Positions 7,111 to 15,046 of a stretch of DNA of 20,689 bases are shown one piece after another; position 1 is the first letter of the stretch; every line of letters starts with the position of its first letter. Both the position numbers and the translations under genes were made by a program. The notes under the pieces are model-generated. The model had not been told where the DNA came from. It did no database searches and was given only the letters and a program-made list of their open reading frames with translations. This DNA comes from JANXSS01 sp043729515. GTDB lineage: Bacteria; Pseudomonadota; Gammaproteobacteria; Burkholderiales; Burkholderiaceae_D. The stretch spans positions 1 to 20,689 of the forward strand of contig JAYTLK010000047.1 of NCBI GenBank assembly GCA_043729515.1, read 5' to 3'.

Positions 7111-8583
7111 ATGGCCCTTTCCGATTTCGATCTTGTCCTGTTCGGTGGAGGCGGCGACCTTGCCATGCGCAAGTTGCTGCCGGCGCTGTACTCCCGTGAC
7201 CGCGCCAAGGACCTGCCACCCGGCGCACGCCTGATCTGCGCCGGTCGGCATGCCTGGAGCACCGAGCAGTTCCTCGGCGTCGTGAACGAGAATGCGAAGC
7301 CGCACATTCCCGAAGCGAGCTTCGACCAGCAGTTCTGGGACGGCTTCTGCCAGCGCATCGCCTATGTTGCGCTCGATGCCGACGACGTGGTGACCTATGA
7401 CACGCTGGAGGCGGTGCTGCGGCCCGATGCCGGCCTGACCCGCGTGTTCTATCTCGCCACGCCCCCGAACCTCTTCGCCCGCATCTGCCATAACCTGGCG
7501 CAGGCCGGCCTGACGACCGAACACTCACGCGTCGTGCTGGAAAAACCGCTCGGACGCGACCTGGCCAGCGCCAAGCAGATCAACCGCGAAGTAGGCGAAG
7601 TGTTCAACGAGTCGCAGATCTTCCGCATCGATCATTACCTCGGCAAGGAAGGAGTGCAGAACCTGCTGGCGCTGCGCTTCGGGAACGTGCTGTTCGAGCC
7701 GCTCTGGCGCCGCGAATGGATTTCGGATGTGCAGATCACGATTGCCGAGGAACTGGGCGTGGGCAACCGGATGGGCTATTACGAACATTCGGGCGCCCTG
7801 CGCGACATGCTGCAGAATCATTTGCTGCAGCTGCTGTGCATCGTCGCCATGGAGCCGCCGCTGTCGGTCACGCCGGATGCGGTGCGCGATGAAAAACTGA
7901 AGGTGCTGCGTTCGCTGAAACGCTTCACGCCCGGCACCCTGGCGCAGAACGTGATCCGCGGCCAGTATCGCGCCGGGCATGTGGGTGGCGTGGCGGTGCC
8001 GGGTTACCGCAAGGAGCCGGAAGCCAATCCGCAATCGCGCACCGAAACCTATGTCGCCGTGCGCGCCGAGATCGACACCTGGCGCTGGGCCGGCGTGCCG
8101 TTCTACCTGCGCACCGGCAAACGCATGGCCGACCAGTTGGCCGAGATCGTGGTGCGCTTCAAGCCGATACCGCATTCGATCTTCGCCCAGCCGACCGGCA
8201 GCTTCCAGCCGAACTGCCTGGTGATCCGCCTGCAGCCGGACGAAGGACTGCACCTGAACCTGATGGCGAAGACACCTGGCGACGGCATGCGCCTGAAACC
8301 GGTCGAACTCGAACTCGATTTCCGCGAAACCTTCAAGACGCCGCGCATGGATGCCTACGAGCGGCTGCTGCTGGATGTGTTGCGCAACCAACTCACGCTC
8401 TTCATGCGCAGCGACGAACTGGAAGCCGCCTGGGAATGGGTGGAGCCGATCCTGAATTTCTGGGAACACGAGGATCATGATCCGATTCCCTACACCGCCG
8501 GCAGCTGGGGACCGGCAGCCGCCAGCGCCCTGATCGGGCGCGATGGCCTGCAATGGCGGGAAGAAGCATTGCCGGAAGTCTGA
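7111..8583 (+). CDS. zwf: Glucose-6-phosphate 1-dehydrogenase
   Basis: Zwf oxidises glucose-6-phosphate to 6-phosphogluconolactone using NADP+ and/or NAD+, feeding both the Entner-Doudoroff and oxidative pentose-phosphate routes. The 490-residue product has the N-terminal nucleotide-binding loop GGGGDLAMRKLLPAL, the VVLEKPLGRDL segment, the active-site signature RIDHYLGKE (about residue 173) and the downstream FLRTGKRM-type motif YLRTGKRM. E. coli Zwf has 491 residues. A TTG at 7093 in frame would add six residues; ATG 7111 is chosen because MALSDFDLVLFGG starts at the usual distance from the Rossmann loop. Neither start has a visible Shine-Dalgarno. The 134 bp upstream hold no promoter I can defend, so zwf may be read from the pgi promoter. 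Confidence 0.97.
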   Translation: MALSDFDLVLFGGGGDLAMRKLLPALYSRDRAKDLPPGARLICAGRHAWSTEQFLGVVNENAKPHIPEASFDQQFWDGFCQRIAYVALDADDVVTYDTLEAVLRPDAGLTRVFYLATPPNLFARICHNLAQAGLTTEHSRVVLEKPLGRDLASAKQINREVGEVFNESQIFRIDHYLGKEGVQNLLALRFGNVLFEPLWRREWISDVQITIAEELGVGNRMGYYEHSGALRDMLQNHLLQLLCIVAMEPPLSVTPDAVRDEKLKVLRSLKRFTPGTLAQNVIRGQYRAGHVGGVAVPGYRKEPEANPQSRTETYVAVRAEIDTWRWAGVPFYLRTGKRMADQLAEIVVRFKPIPHSIFAQPTGSFQPNCLVIRLQPDEGLHLNLMAKTPGDGMRLKPVELELDFRETFKTPRMDAYERLLLDVLRNQLTLFMRSDELEAAWEWVEPILNFWEHEDHDPIPYTAGSWGPAAASALIGRDGLQWREEALPEV

Positions 8584-8603
8584 ACCGGCACCGGCCGGGC
8601 GTC

Positions 8604-8609
8604 TATAAT
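8604..8609 (+). promoter_or_regulatory. -10 element upstream of tal
   Basis: A perfect TATAAT lies 20 bases after the zwf stop. The best upstream partner is CTGAAC at 8580-8585 with an 18-base spacer, only three of six matches to the -35 consensus. Transcription would begin near 8616, leaving a 55-base leader before tal. This suggests tal has its own promoter in addition to any read-through from zwf. Confidence 0.45.
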
Positions 8610-8670
8610 TTGTGCCGTTCACTGCCCCGGCGCATCGCCCAGCCTGCGGCTTCACCTCGACCATCACGCC

Positions 8671-9615
8671 ATGAACCAACTCGACCAGCTGAAACAATTC
8701 ACCACCGTCGTCGCCGATACCGGCGACTTCCAGGCCATGCGCGCCTACGCACCGCAGGACGCAACCACCAACCCGTCGTTGATCCTGAAAGCCGTACAAA
8801 AAGAAGATTACCGCCATCTCCTCGAAAAATCCGCCCGCGACCACCACGCCCTCGGCACTGCGCAGATCGTCGACCGGCTGCTGGTCGCGTTCGGCGTTGA
8901 AATCCTAAGCATCATTCCAGGCCGGGTTTCCACCGAGACCGATGCGCGCTTGTCCTTCGACACCGCCGGCACGATTGCCAAGGGGCGCGAATTGATCGCC
9001 TTGTACGAAGCAGCCGGCGTGCCGCGCGAACGCATCCTGATCAAGATCGCCTCGACCTGGGAAGGCATCCGGGCCGCCGCGGTGCTGCAGCGGGAAGGCG
9101 TCGCCTGCAACATGACACTGCTGTTTTCCATGGCGCAGGCGGTGGCGTGCGCCGACGCCGGCGCGCAGCTGATCTCGCCGTTCGTCGGTCGCATCTACGA
9201 CTGGTTCAAGAAATCGACCGGCACGGAATATGCAGGGGCCGACGATCCGGGCGTGCAATCGGTCAAGCGGATCTACCAGTACTACCGAAAATTCGGCCAT
9301 CCGACCGAGGTCATGGGCGCGAGCTTTCGCAACACCTCCCAGATCGTCGAGCTGGCTGGCTGCGACTTGCTGACGATTAGTCCTGAATTGCTTGGCAAGC
9401 TGGCGGCGTCCGATGAACCACTGACCCGCAAGCTGGGCGTCGCATCAGCGCAAGAAGCGCCCCAGGACAGGATCACGCTCGACGAGAAGGCATTTCGCTT
9501 CATGCTCAACGAAGATGCGATGGCGACCGAAAAACTGGCGGAAGGCATTCGTCTTTTCTGCGTCGATTCGATCAAGCTGGATGGCTTGGTCGACGCGCTC
9601 GGCACGGCCGCCTGA
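8671..9615 (+). CDS. tal: Transaldolase (TalB type)
   Basis: Transaldolase moves a dihydroxyacetone unit between sedoheptulose-7-phosphate and glyceraldehyde-3-phosphate in the non-oxidative pentose-phosphate pathway. The 314-residue product has the family signature DATTNPSL at residues 30-37, the Schiff-base lysine Lys125 in ILIKIASTWEGI, NMTLLFSMAQA, and SPFVGRIYDWFKK. Length and motifs match the long classical TalA/TalB class (about 316), not the short TalC class. ATG 8671 fits the family N-terminus (NQLDQLKQFTTVVADTGDF), though no Shine-Dalgarno is visible. It lies 87 bp after zwf and ends tail to tail with the ABC permease gene. Confidence 0.97.
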   Translation: MNQLDQLKQFTTVVADTGDFQAMRAYAPQDATTNPSLILKAVQKEDYRHLLEKSARDHHALGTAQIVDRLLVAFGVEILSIIPGRVSTETDARLSFDTAGTIAKGRELIALYEAAGVPRERILIKIASTWEGIRAAAVLQREGVACNMTLLFSMAQAVACADAGAQLISPFVGRIYDWFKKSTGTEYAGADDPGVQSVKRIYQYYRKFGHPTEVMGASFRNTSQIVELAGCDLLTISPELLGKLAASDEPLTRKLGVASAQEAPQDRITLDEKAFRFMLNEDAMATEKLAEGIRLFCVDSIKLDGLVDALGTAA

Positions 9616-9625
9616 TGGCAGGATT

Positions 9626-9656
9626 GCCGGCACCTGTCGCTGGCACCTGTGCCGGC
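9626..9656. terminator. Possible bidirectional hairpin between tal and the ABC permease gene
   Basis: GCCGGCAC (9626-9633) and GTGCCGGC (9649-9656) form an 8-bp GC-rich stem with a 15-base loop in the 72-bp gap between two convergent genes. There is no T-run on either strand, so it is not a standard intrinsic terminator. A direct repeat of GGCACCTGT also lies in it. It may help to separate the converging transcripts. Confidence 0.35.
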
Positions 9657-9687
9657 CAGTCGCGCGATACCCATCTCGACCCGCGCG

Positions 9688-10551
9688 CTACATCTTCTCG
9701 GTCTGCCCGGTCCTCGGCTGCCACTTCATCAACCGCTTTTCCAGCCAGCCGACCGCCGCATCGAGGACCAATGCAAAAGCGGTCAGCACCAGGATGCCGG
9801 CGAATACGGTATTGATGTCGAAGGTGCCTTCGGCCTGCAGGATCAGGTAACCCACACCACGCGCCGAACCCAGATATTCACCGACGATGGCGCCGACGAA
9901 GGCCAGTCCGACCGAAGTATGCAGACTGGAAAATACCCAGGACGTTGCCGACGGCAGATAGACGCTGCGCAGGAGCTGGCGCCGGCTAGCGCCCAGCATC
10001 CTCACGTTGGCCAGCACCACCGGGCTGACTTCACGCACGCCCTGATAGACGTTGAAGAAGACGATGAAGAACACCAGCGTGATGGCCAGTGCCACCTTCG
10101 ACCAGATGCCCAGGCCAAACCACATCGCGAAGATCGGCGCCAGGATCACCCGCGGCATCGAGTTCGCCGCCTTGATGTAGGGGTCGAGAATGGCGGAAGC
10201 CATCGGCGCCAGCGCCAGCCAGAGACCGGCGCCCAAACCGAAAGCCGTGCCGATCACGAAGGCGAGCAGTGTTTCGGTGAGCGTCACGAGCAGGTGGGAA
10301 TAGATCTCCCCCGGGAAATGCAGCGTGACCAGCGTGAAATCGCCGAAGCCGACGTCGAGGCTGCCACTGCCGACCGTGAACCACTGCCAGACCCGCAGCA
10401 GCACCTTGATCGGTTCGCCAAAAAAGAAAGCCAGTTGCAGATCGCGCGACAACAAATGCCAGCCGCCGAAGATCAGCACCAGCACCGCCAGTTGCCAGAC
10501 CCGCAGGTTGCGTGGATTCGGCGCCAGCATGCGCAGCAACCTGGCCATCAT
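9688..10551 (-). CDS. ABC transporter permease, SsuC/TauC-like
   Basis: This is the inner-membrane permease of a binding-protein-dependent importer. The 287-residue product has about six hydrophobic segments (about residues 18-36, 86-114, 135-165, 205-226 and 245-268 are clear) and the cytoplasmic EAA-type loop LGASRRQLLRSVYLP at 187-200, where the ATPase docks. NSMPRVILAPIFAMWFGLG is typical of the nitrate/sulfonate/taurine subfamily. The ATG at 10551 overlaps the stop of the ATPase gene as ATGA, so the two are translationally coupled. It is the last gene of the operon. The substrate cannot be read from the sequence. Confidence 0.93.
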   Translation of the reverse strand: MMARLLRMLAPNPRNLRVWQLAVLVLIFGGWHLLSRDLQLAFFFGEPIKVLLRVWQWFTVGSGSLDVGFGDFTLVTLHFPGEIYSHLLVTLTETLLAFVIGTAFGLGAGLWLALAPMASAILDPYIKAANSMPRVILAPIFAMWFGLGIWSKVALAITLVFFIVFFNVYQGVREVSPVVLANVRMLGASRRQLLRSVYLPSATSWVFSSLHTSVGLAFVGAIVGEYLGSARGVGYLILQAEGTFDINTVFAGILVLTAFALVLDAAVGWLEKRLMKWQPRTGQTEKM

Positions 10552-11435
10552 GTGCGCCGCTTTCCTGCACCTGCCGGTGCCTGCCCGACCTGCTGCCGAT
10601 AACCCTTCAACACTTCATCGCGCAGCACCGACCAGATCTGCGCATGCAGTTCGACGAAGCGTGGGTCGGTGCGGATCTCGGCCACGTCGCGCGGCCGCGG
10701 CAGGTCGATGGTGAATTCACCGATCGGATGCGTGCCCGGCCCGGCCGACAGCACCACCACCCGGTCCGACATGCCGATCGCTTCATCGAGATCATGGGTG
10801 ATGAACAGGACGGCTTTTTTCTGCGTGCTCCAGATTTCCAGCACTTCGTTTTCCATCAGCTGCCGGGTCTGGATGTCGAGCGCAGAAAATGGCTCGTCCA
10901 TCAAAATGATGTCAGGGTCGAGGACCAGGGTCTGCGCCAGGGCGACCCGCTTGCGCATGCCGCCCGAAAGTTCATGCGGATAACGGCTGCCGAAACCTTC
11001 CAGCCCGACGCGGGAGAGCCATGCTTCGCCGGTGCGTCGCGCATCTTCCGGATCGACACCGCGAAACGACAGACCGGCGGTGACGTTGTCAAGCGCACTG
11101 CGCCACGGCATCAGCGCGTCGGCCTGGAACATGTACCCGGCGCGCCGGTTGATGCCGGCAAGCGGCACGCCAAACACCCGCACGATGCCGGACGACGGCG
11201 CGAGCAATCCGGCCGCCAGGTTCAGCAGCGTCGATTTGCCACATCCGGTGGGGCCGACCACGGAGACGAATTCACCCGGCGCGATGTCGAGGCTGGTCTG
11301 GGCGACAGCGGTGTACCGGATCGCTTCGCCATCGCCCGATACGAAGACGCAGCCGACCTTGTCGAAGGATAGCGCCGGCACGTCGGCTTCGCTTGACAAG
11401 GACTGCCGTGCTTCATGCATGGTGCGATCGCTCAT
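10548..11435 (-). CDS. ABC transporter ATP-binding protein, SsuB/TauB-like
   Basis: This cytoplasmic ATPase energises the importer. The 295-residue product has every ABC motif: Walker A GPTGCGKST at residues 61-69, the Q-loop at Gln104 in YMFQADALMPW, the signature LSGGMRKR at 156-163, Walker B IILMDEPFSALD at 176-187, and the switch histidine His214 in FITHDLDEA. The MPWRSALDNV segment after the Q-loop is typical of the nitrate/sulfonate/taurine group. The start at ATG 11435 has only a poor ribosome-binding site; ATG 11420 is another possible start and would not affect any motif. The gene sits between the binding-protein and permease genes. Confidence 0.94.
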   Translation of the reverse strand: MSDRTMHEARQSLSSEADVPALSFDKVGCVFVSGDGEAIRYTAVAQTSLDIAPGEFVSVVGPTGCGKSTLLNLAAGLLAPSSGIVRVFGVPLAGINRRAGYMFQADALMPWRSALDNVTAGLSFRGVDPEDARRTGEAWLSRVGLEGFGSRYPHELSGGMRKRVALAQTLVLDPDIILMDEPFSALDIQTRQLMENEVLEIWSTQKKAVLFITHDLDEAIGMSDRVVVLSAGPGTHPIGEFTIDLPRPRDVAEIRTDPRFVELHAQIWSVLRDEVLKGYRQQVGQAPAGAGKRRT

Positions 11436-11492
11436 CGGAAGACATCGCCGGTCAATTCTTGCAGCGACAAAAAGCCAGGCGAATCACGTTGA

Positions 11493-11515
11493 CCTGCCAA
11501 AAAACCACCGGCAGG
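11493..11515. repeat. Inverted repeat in the SBP-ATPase gap
   Basis: CCTGCC (11493-11498) and GGCAGG (11510-11515) can form a 6-bp stem with an 11-base loop in the 114-bp gap between the binding-protein stop and the ATPase start. A hairpin here could attenuate or stabilise the message so that the binding protein is made in excess of the ATPase, a common arrangement in importer operons. There is no T-run, and function is a guess. Confidence 0.3.
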
Positions 11516-11549
11516 ACCACGCACGGACGAATCGCGGACAAATCGTGGA

Positions 11550-12593
11550 TTACTTGTATCTTGCACCGGCTTTTTTCGCCAGCTCGTTGGTGAATGTGGT
11601 CGTCAGATCGATGTTCTTGCCGGCCAGTTCAGGCTCGAACGCCTGCAGGGCCTTCAAGGCAGTTGCCGGCCCGTTGGCTGGAAACTGTCCGTCCGGCGAC
11701 AAGGCTTCGCGCACTTTCATGAAGGCGTCGATGTAGAGCGCGCGGTCGCCCAGGAGATAGTTTTCCGGAACCACCTTGACGATGTCGGATGGTCCGGCCT
11801 TCTGCAGCCAGCGCAGGGCGCGCACCATCGCATTGGCCAGTGCCTGGGACGTGTTCGGATATTTTTTCAGGAAAGCGTCGGGAGCATACAACGATGCGGC
11901 TGGCATCGGACCGCCGAACAGCGCCTGGGTATCCTTCAAGGTGCGGGTATCGGCGATCACGCGGATCTCGCTTTTCTGCTCCAGCATCGTGTTGACCGGA
12001 TCGAGGTTCGAGATCGCATCGATCTGGCCGGAGCGCAGTGCCGACAAGGCGCCGGCCGCCGTGCCGACGCCGATGAAGGACACATCGGTCGGCTTCAGGC
12101 CGCCCTTGGCCAGCACGAAATTGGCGACCATGTTGGTCGACGAACCTGGCGCGGTGACGCCGATCTTCTTGCCCTTCAGGTCGGCAATGCTTTTGTAATT
12201 CGGCATCGTCTTGTTCGACACGCCCATCACGATTTGCGGCGCCCGGCCCTGCAGGACGAAGGCGGTAATGACCTGGCCCTTGGCCTGCATGTTGATGGTG
12301 TGTTCATACGCGCCCGAGACCACATCGGCACTGCCGCCTACCAGCGCCTGCAGGGCTTTCGCGCCGCCGGCGAAGTCGCTGATTTCAACCTGCAGGCCCT
12401 CGTCGCGGAAATAACCGAGCTGCTCGGCGATCGTCAGTGGCAGGTAATACAGCAAATTCTTGCCGCCGACCGCAATCGCGACCTTCGGCTTTTCGAGAGT
12501 CTGGGCGAATAGCGAGCCGTTGAAGGATAGATAACCGAGCAGGAACAGGCCAAGTGCGATGGCGAACTGCTTCCAGTTGAAATGGAATGGCAT
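11550..12593 (-). CDS. ABC transporter substrate-binding protein, SsuA/NMT1-like
   Basis: This is the periplasmic receptor of the importer. The 347-residue product begins with a basic-then-hydrophobic signal sequence (WKQFAIALGLFLLGYLSF) and a likely cleavage site after SLFA, near residue 31. The mature part has the NMT1/SsuA fold markers: YYLPLTIAEQLGYFRDEGL, a DFAGGAKALQALVGGSADVV segment, and DLKGKKIGVTAPGSSTNM. The frame extends to ATG 12641, but that start adds 16 basic residues in front of the signal peptide. ATG 12593 is chosen because GGAGA precedes it at about 9 bases. It lies 162 bp downstream of the CoA-transferase gene. That gap has an imperfect 18-bp direct repeat at 12681-12716 and nothing else I recognise. 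No lipobox is present. Confidence 0.93.
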   Translation of the reverse strand: MPFHFNWKQFAIALGLFLLGYLSFNGSLFAQTLEKPKVAIAVGGKNLLYYLPLTIAEQLGYFRDEGLQVEISDFAGGAKALQALVGGSADVVSGAYEHTINMQAKGQVITAFVLQGRAPQIVMGVSNKTMPNYKSIADLKGKKIGVTAPGSSTNMVANFVLAKGGLKPTDVSFIGVGTAAGALSALRSGQIDAISNLDPVNTMLEQKSEIRVIADTRTLKDTQALFGGPMPAASLYAPDAFLKKYPNTSQALANAMVRALRWLQKAGPSDIVKVVPENYLLGDRALYIDAFMKVREALSPDGQFPANGPATALKALQAFEPELAGKNIDLTTTFTNELAKKAGARYK

Positions 12594-12755
12594 GCTGAAT
12601 TGTCTCCGTCTGTGTACGGCACCGGTCATGCATGCCCGCATGAGCGCGATGCCAGTGTCTCGTCGATGATATCGGTGCTGTGGTTACTGTCTTCGGGGTG
12701 ATTGCTGTCTTTGCTTTGTTGCTGCAGTCTCGGTAGTTCTTGAATATGCCGCGAT

Positions 12756-14009
12756 TCAGATGACGCCTTCGGCCCGCAATCTTGACACTGCCGCGTCATC
12801 ATAACCGAGCGTGGCCAGCACTGCTGCAGTGTGCTCCCCCAACGTCGGTCCGAGCCACTTGGTTTGGCCCGGCGTGGCCGACAACTTCGGCGTGATGGCC
12901 GGCATCTTGACCGGCGTGCCATCGGCAAAGGCATGCTGCTCGAACATGCCGCGCGCCAGGAATTGCGGATCGCTCATCATGTCGCGCACGGAGTAGATCT
13001 TGCCGACCGGGACATCGGCGGCCTGCAGGATCGCAAGCGCACTGTCGATGGTCTGGGTGGCGCACCAGGCACCGATCGCGTCGTCGATCTCGATGGTGCG
13101 TGGCACCCGGCCGTCGTTGCGCGCGAGTTGCGGATCATCGGCCAGGTCGGTGCGGCCGATTGCCCGCATCAGGCGCAGGAAAATTGCGTCACCGTTGCCG
13201 GCAATGACGATGTTCTCGCCATCGCCGGTCGTGTAGGTGTTCGACGGCACGATGCCCGGCAGCGCGCCGCCGGTACGCTCCCGCACGACGCCGGCGACAT
13301 CGAACTCCGGCACCAACGACTCCATCAGGTTGAACACCGATTCATACAACGCCACGTCGACCATCTGCCCCTGCCCCGCCACGCAATCGGCGCCGCTCTT
13401 GCCATTCCAGCGACCACCTGTCGCATCCCGGTGCCGCAGCGCCATCATCGCGCCGATCACGCCATGCAGTGCCGCCACCGAATCGCCGATCGAGATGCCG
13501 ACCCGCACCGGTGGCCTGTCCGCATGGCCAGACACATAGCGCAGCCCGCCCATCGATTCACCGATCGCGCCGAAGCCCGGCTGATCTTTCATCGGCCCGG
13601 TCTGCCCGTACCCCGACAAGCGCACCATGATCGCCGCCGGATTGACCGCCAGCAGATCGGCATGGCCCAGCTGCCACTTCTCCAGCACGCCCGGCCGGTA
13701 ATTCTCGACCACGATGTCGGCTTCCAGGGCGAGCCGGCGGGCAATCTGCCGGCCCTCGGCCTGTTTCAGGTCGAGCGTGATGCTTTTCTTGTTGCGTGCC
13801 TGGACCGACCACCAGAGCGAGGTGCCGTCCTTCAGCACCCGCCATTGACGAATCGGGTCGCCACCGGCGGGCGACTCGATCTTGATCACCTCGGCGCCGA
13901 ATTCGGCCAGCATGCGGGCGCAGAACGGCCCGGCGATCAACGTGCCGAGTTCGAGTACCTTGATGCCGGCCAGCGGCCCGCCGGATGTCGTGATTGCAGA
14001 TGTCGTCAT
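12756..14009 (-). CDS. Family III CoA-transferase (CaiB/BaiF)
   Basis: Enzymes of this family move CoA between carboxylic acids (for example formyl-, succinyl- or carnitine-type acyl-CoA). The 417-residue product has the typical start GIKVLELGTLIAGPF...LAEFGAEVIKIE, then NYRPGVLEKW, LSGYGQTGP and the catalytic aspartate region GISIGDSVAALHGVIGA, where Asp176 corresponds to the catalytic Asp of formyl-CoA transferase. After ATGGR there is an insertion of about 13 residues (from Trp201 to Gln213) before the conserved GQMVDVALYES. ATG 14009 gives a normal family N-terminus; no Shine-Dalgarno is visible, and the frame continues to ATG 14078. It stands first in line before the ABC importer genes on the same strand, so it may activate the imported acid. 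The substrate is unknown. Confidence 0.92.
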   Translation of the reverse strand: MTTSAITTSGGPLAGIKVLELGTLIAGPFCARMLAEFGAEVIKIESPAGGDPIRQWRVLKDGTSLWWSVQARNKKSITLDLKQAEGRQIARRLALEADIVVENYRPGVLEKWQLGHADLLAVNPAAIMVRLSGYGQTGPMKDQPGFGAIGESMGGLRYVSGHADRPPVRVGISIGDSVAALHGVIGAMMALRHRDATGGRWNGKSGADCVAGQGQMVDVALYESVFNLMESLVPEFDVAGVVRERTGGALPGIVPSNTYTTGDGENIVIAGNGDAIFLRLMRAIGRTDLADDPQLARNDGRVPRTIEIDDAIGAWCATQTIDSALAILQAADVPVGKIYSVRDMMSDPQFLARGMFEQHAFADGTPVKMPAITPKLSATPGQTKWLGPTLGEHTAAVLATLGYDDAAVSRLRAEGVI

Positions 14010-14056
14010 GCGAATGTCATTGTGCGAAAACGGTTGTGCGAATGCGGTCGTGCAAG
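14009..14056. repeat. 14-bp direct repeats at the CoA-transferase start
   Basis: TGCGAA occurs at 14009, 14023 and 14037, exactly 14 bases apart, with a degenerate fourth copy TGCAAG at 14051. The full units are TGCGAATGTCATTG, TGCGAAAACGGTTG and TGCGAATGCGGTCG. They fill the gap between the CoA-transferase start and the recR stop. The 14-base period is not a multiple of three, so it is unlikely to be a coding repeat. It could be a regulator-binding array. Confidence 0.65.
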
Positions 14057-14081
14057 CGGCGGCGCACGGCCGAAACACGGA

Positions 14082-14678
14082 TCAAGTCGCGCGTCGATCA
14101 AGCATGGCGCGTGCGATGGTGCCAGCGTCGACATATTCCAGCTCGCCGCCGACCGGCACGCCACGCGCCAGGCGACTGACCTGCAGGCCGCGCGCCTTCA
14201 GGTTCTCGCTGATGTAATGCGCCGTGGCTTCGCCTTCGTTGGTGAAATTCGTCGCCAGCACCACTTCCGTCACGACATCATCGGTCGCGCGTGCGATCAG
14301 GCGGTCGAGGTGGATGTCCTTCGGGCCGATGCCGTCGAGCGGCGAGAGCCGTCCCATCAGCACGAAATACAGGCCCTTGAAGGTCAGCGTCTGCTCGATC
14401 ATGAGCTGGTCGGCCGGCGTCTCGACGACGCAGAGAAGCGCGGCATTGCGGCGCGAATCGAGGCACATCTCGCAGACTTCAGCCTCGGTGAAGGTATTGC
14501 ACCTGGTGCAGTGCTGCACCTTTTGCACCGCCTCGCCGAGCGCCCGCGAGAGCATCGCCGCGCCATCCCGATCATGCTGCATCAGGTGATAGGCGATGCG
14601 CTGCGCCGACTTCGGCCCGACGCCGGGCAGGCGGCGCAGGGCTTCGGTCAGCAGATCCAGGCTCGACGGCGTCTTCAC
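14082..14678 (-). CDS. recR: Recombination mediator protein RecR
   Basis: RecR acts with RecO (and RecF) to load RecA on single-stranded DNA gaps. The 198-residue product has an N-terminal helix-hairpin-helix LPGVGPKSAQRIAYHL, a zinc finger with Cys57, Cys60, Cys69 and Cys72, and a Toprim domain with VVETPADQLMIEQT and the LDGIGPKDIHLDRL segment. The length equals that of E. coli RecR (about 201). The start is GTG at 14678, supported by AAGGG about 5 bases before it. It lies 29 bp after ybaB in the same direction; the dnaX-ybaB-recR order is widely conserved in proteobacteria. Confidence 0.97.
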   Translation of the reverse strand: MKTPSSLDLLTEALRRLPGVGPKSAQRIAYHLMQHDRDGAAMLSRALGEAVQKVQHCTRCNTFTEAEVCEMCLDSRRNAALLCVVETPADQLMIEQTLTFKGLYFVLMGRLSPLDGIGPKDIHLDRLIARATDDVVTEVVLATNFTNEGEATAHYISENLKARGLQVSRLARGVPVGGELEYVDAGTIARAMLDRRAT

Positions 14679-14707
14679 GGCTGCCCTTGCACAAGCGCCG
14701 CCGTCAT

Positions 14708-15034
14708 TCAGAACGGCATCTTGAAGCCGGGCGGCAGCTGCATGCCGGCGCCCATGCCTGCCATTTTTTCCTGGGAGGTGGCTTCGGCCTTGCGCACCGC
14801 ATCGTTCATCGCCGCGGCCACCAGGTCTTCGAGCATGTCACGGTCGTCGCCCAGCAGCGAGGGGTCGATCACGACCCGCTTCACATCATGCTTGCAGGTC
14901 ATCGTGATCTTGACCAGGCCGGCGCCGGACTGTCCCTCGACTTCGATCGTGGCCAGCTCCTCCTGCATCTTCTTCATCTTGTCCTGCATGTCCTGCGCCT
15001 GTTTCATCAGGCCGGCCAATTGATTCTTCATCAT
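14708..15034 (-). CDS. ybaB: Nucleoid-associated protein YbaB/EbfC
   Basis: YbaB/EbfC is a small dimeric DNA-binding protein that coats the nucleoid. The 108-residue product opens with the usual LAGLMKQAQDMQDKMKKMQEEL helix, continues with VEGQSGAGLVKITMTCKHDVKRVVIDPSL, and ends in a Gly/Met-rich tail, as in E. coli YbaB (109). The ATG at 15034 has AAGGAG about 8 bases before it; the following in-frame ATG is an alternative. The dnaX stop overlaps this ribosome-binding site, and only 12 bp separate the genes, so expression is coupled. Confidence 0.96.
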   Translation of the reverse strand: MMKNQLAGLMKQAQDMQDKMKKMQEELATIEVEGQSGAGLVKITMTCKHDVKRVVIDPSLLGDDRDMLEDLVAAAMNDAVRKAEATSQEKMAGMGAGMQLPPGFKMPF

Positions 15035-15046
15035 CAGAAGCGCTCC

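Noticed and set aside
7525..8847. - strand open frame of 440 codons opposite zwf
   Set aside because: It is antisense to a clear glucose-6-phosphate dehydrogenase gene and shows no family features.
12831..15023. Long + strand open frame (730 codons) across the CoA-transferase, recR and ybaB genes
   Set aside because: It is antisense to three confidently identified genes and its translation is rich in Arg, His and Asp without any motif, as expected for a shadow frame in GC-rich DNA.
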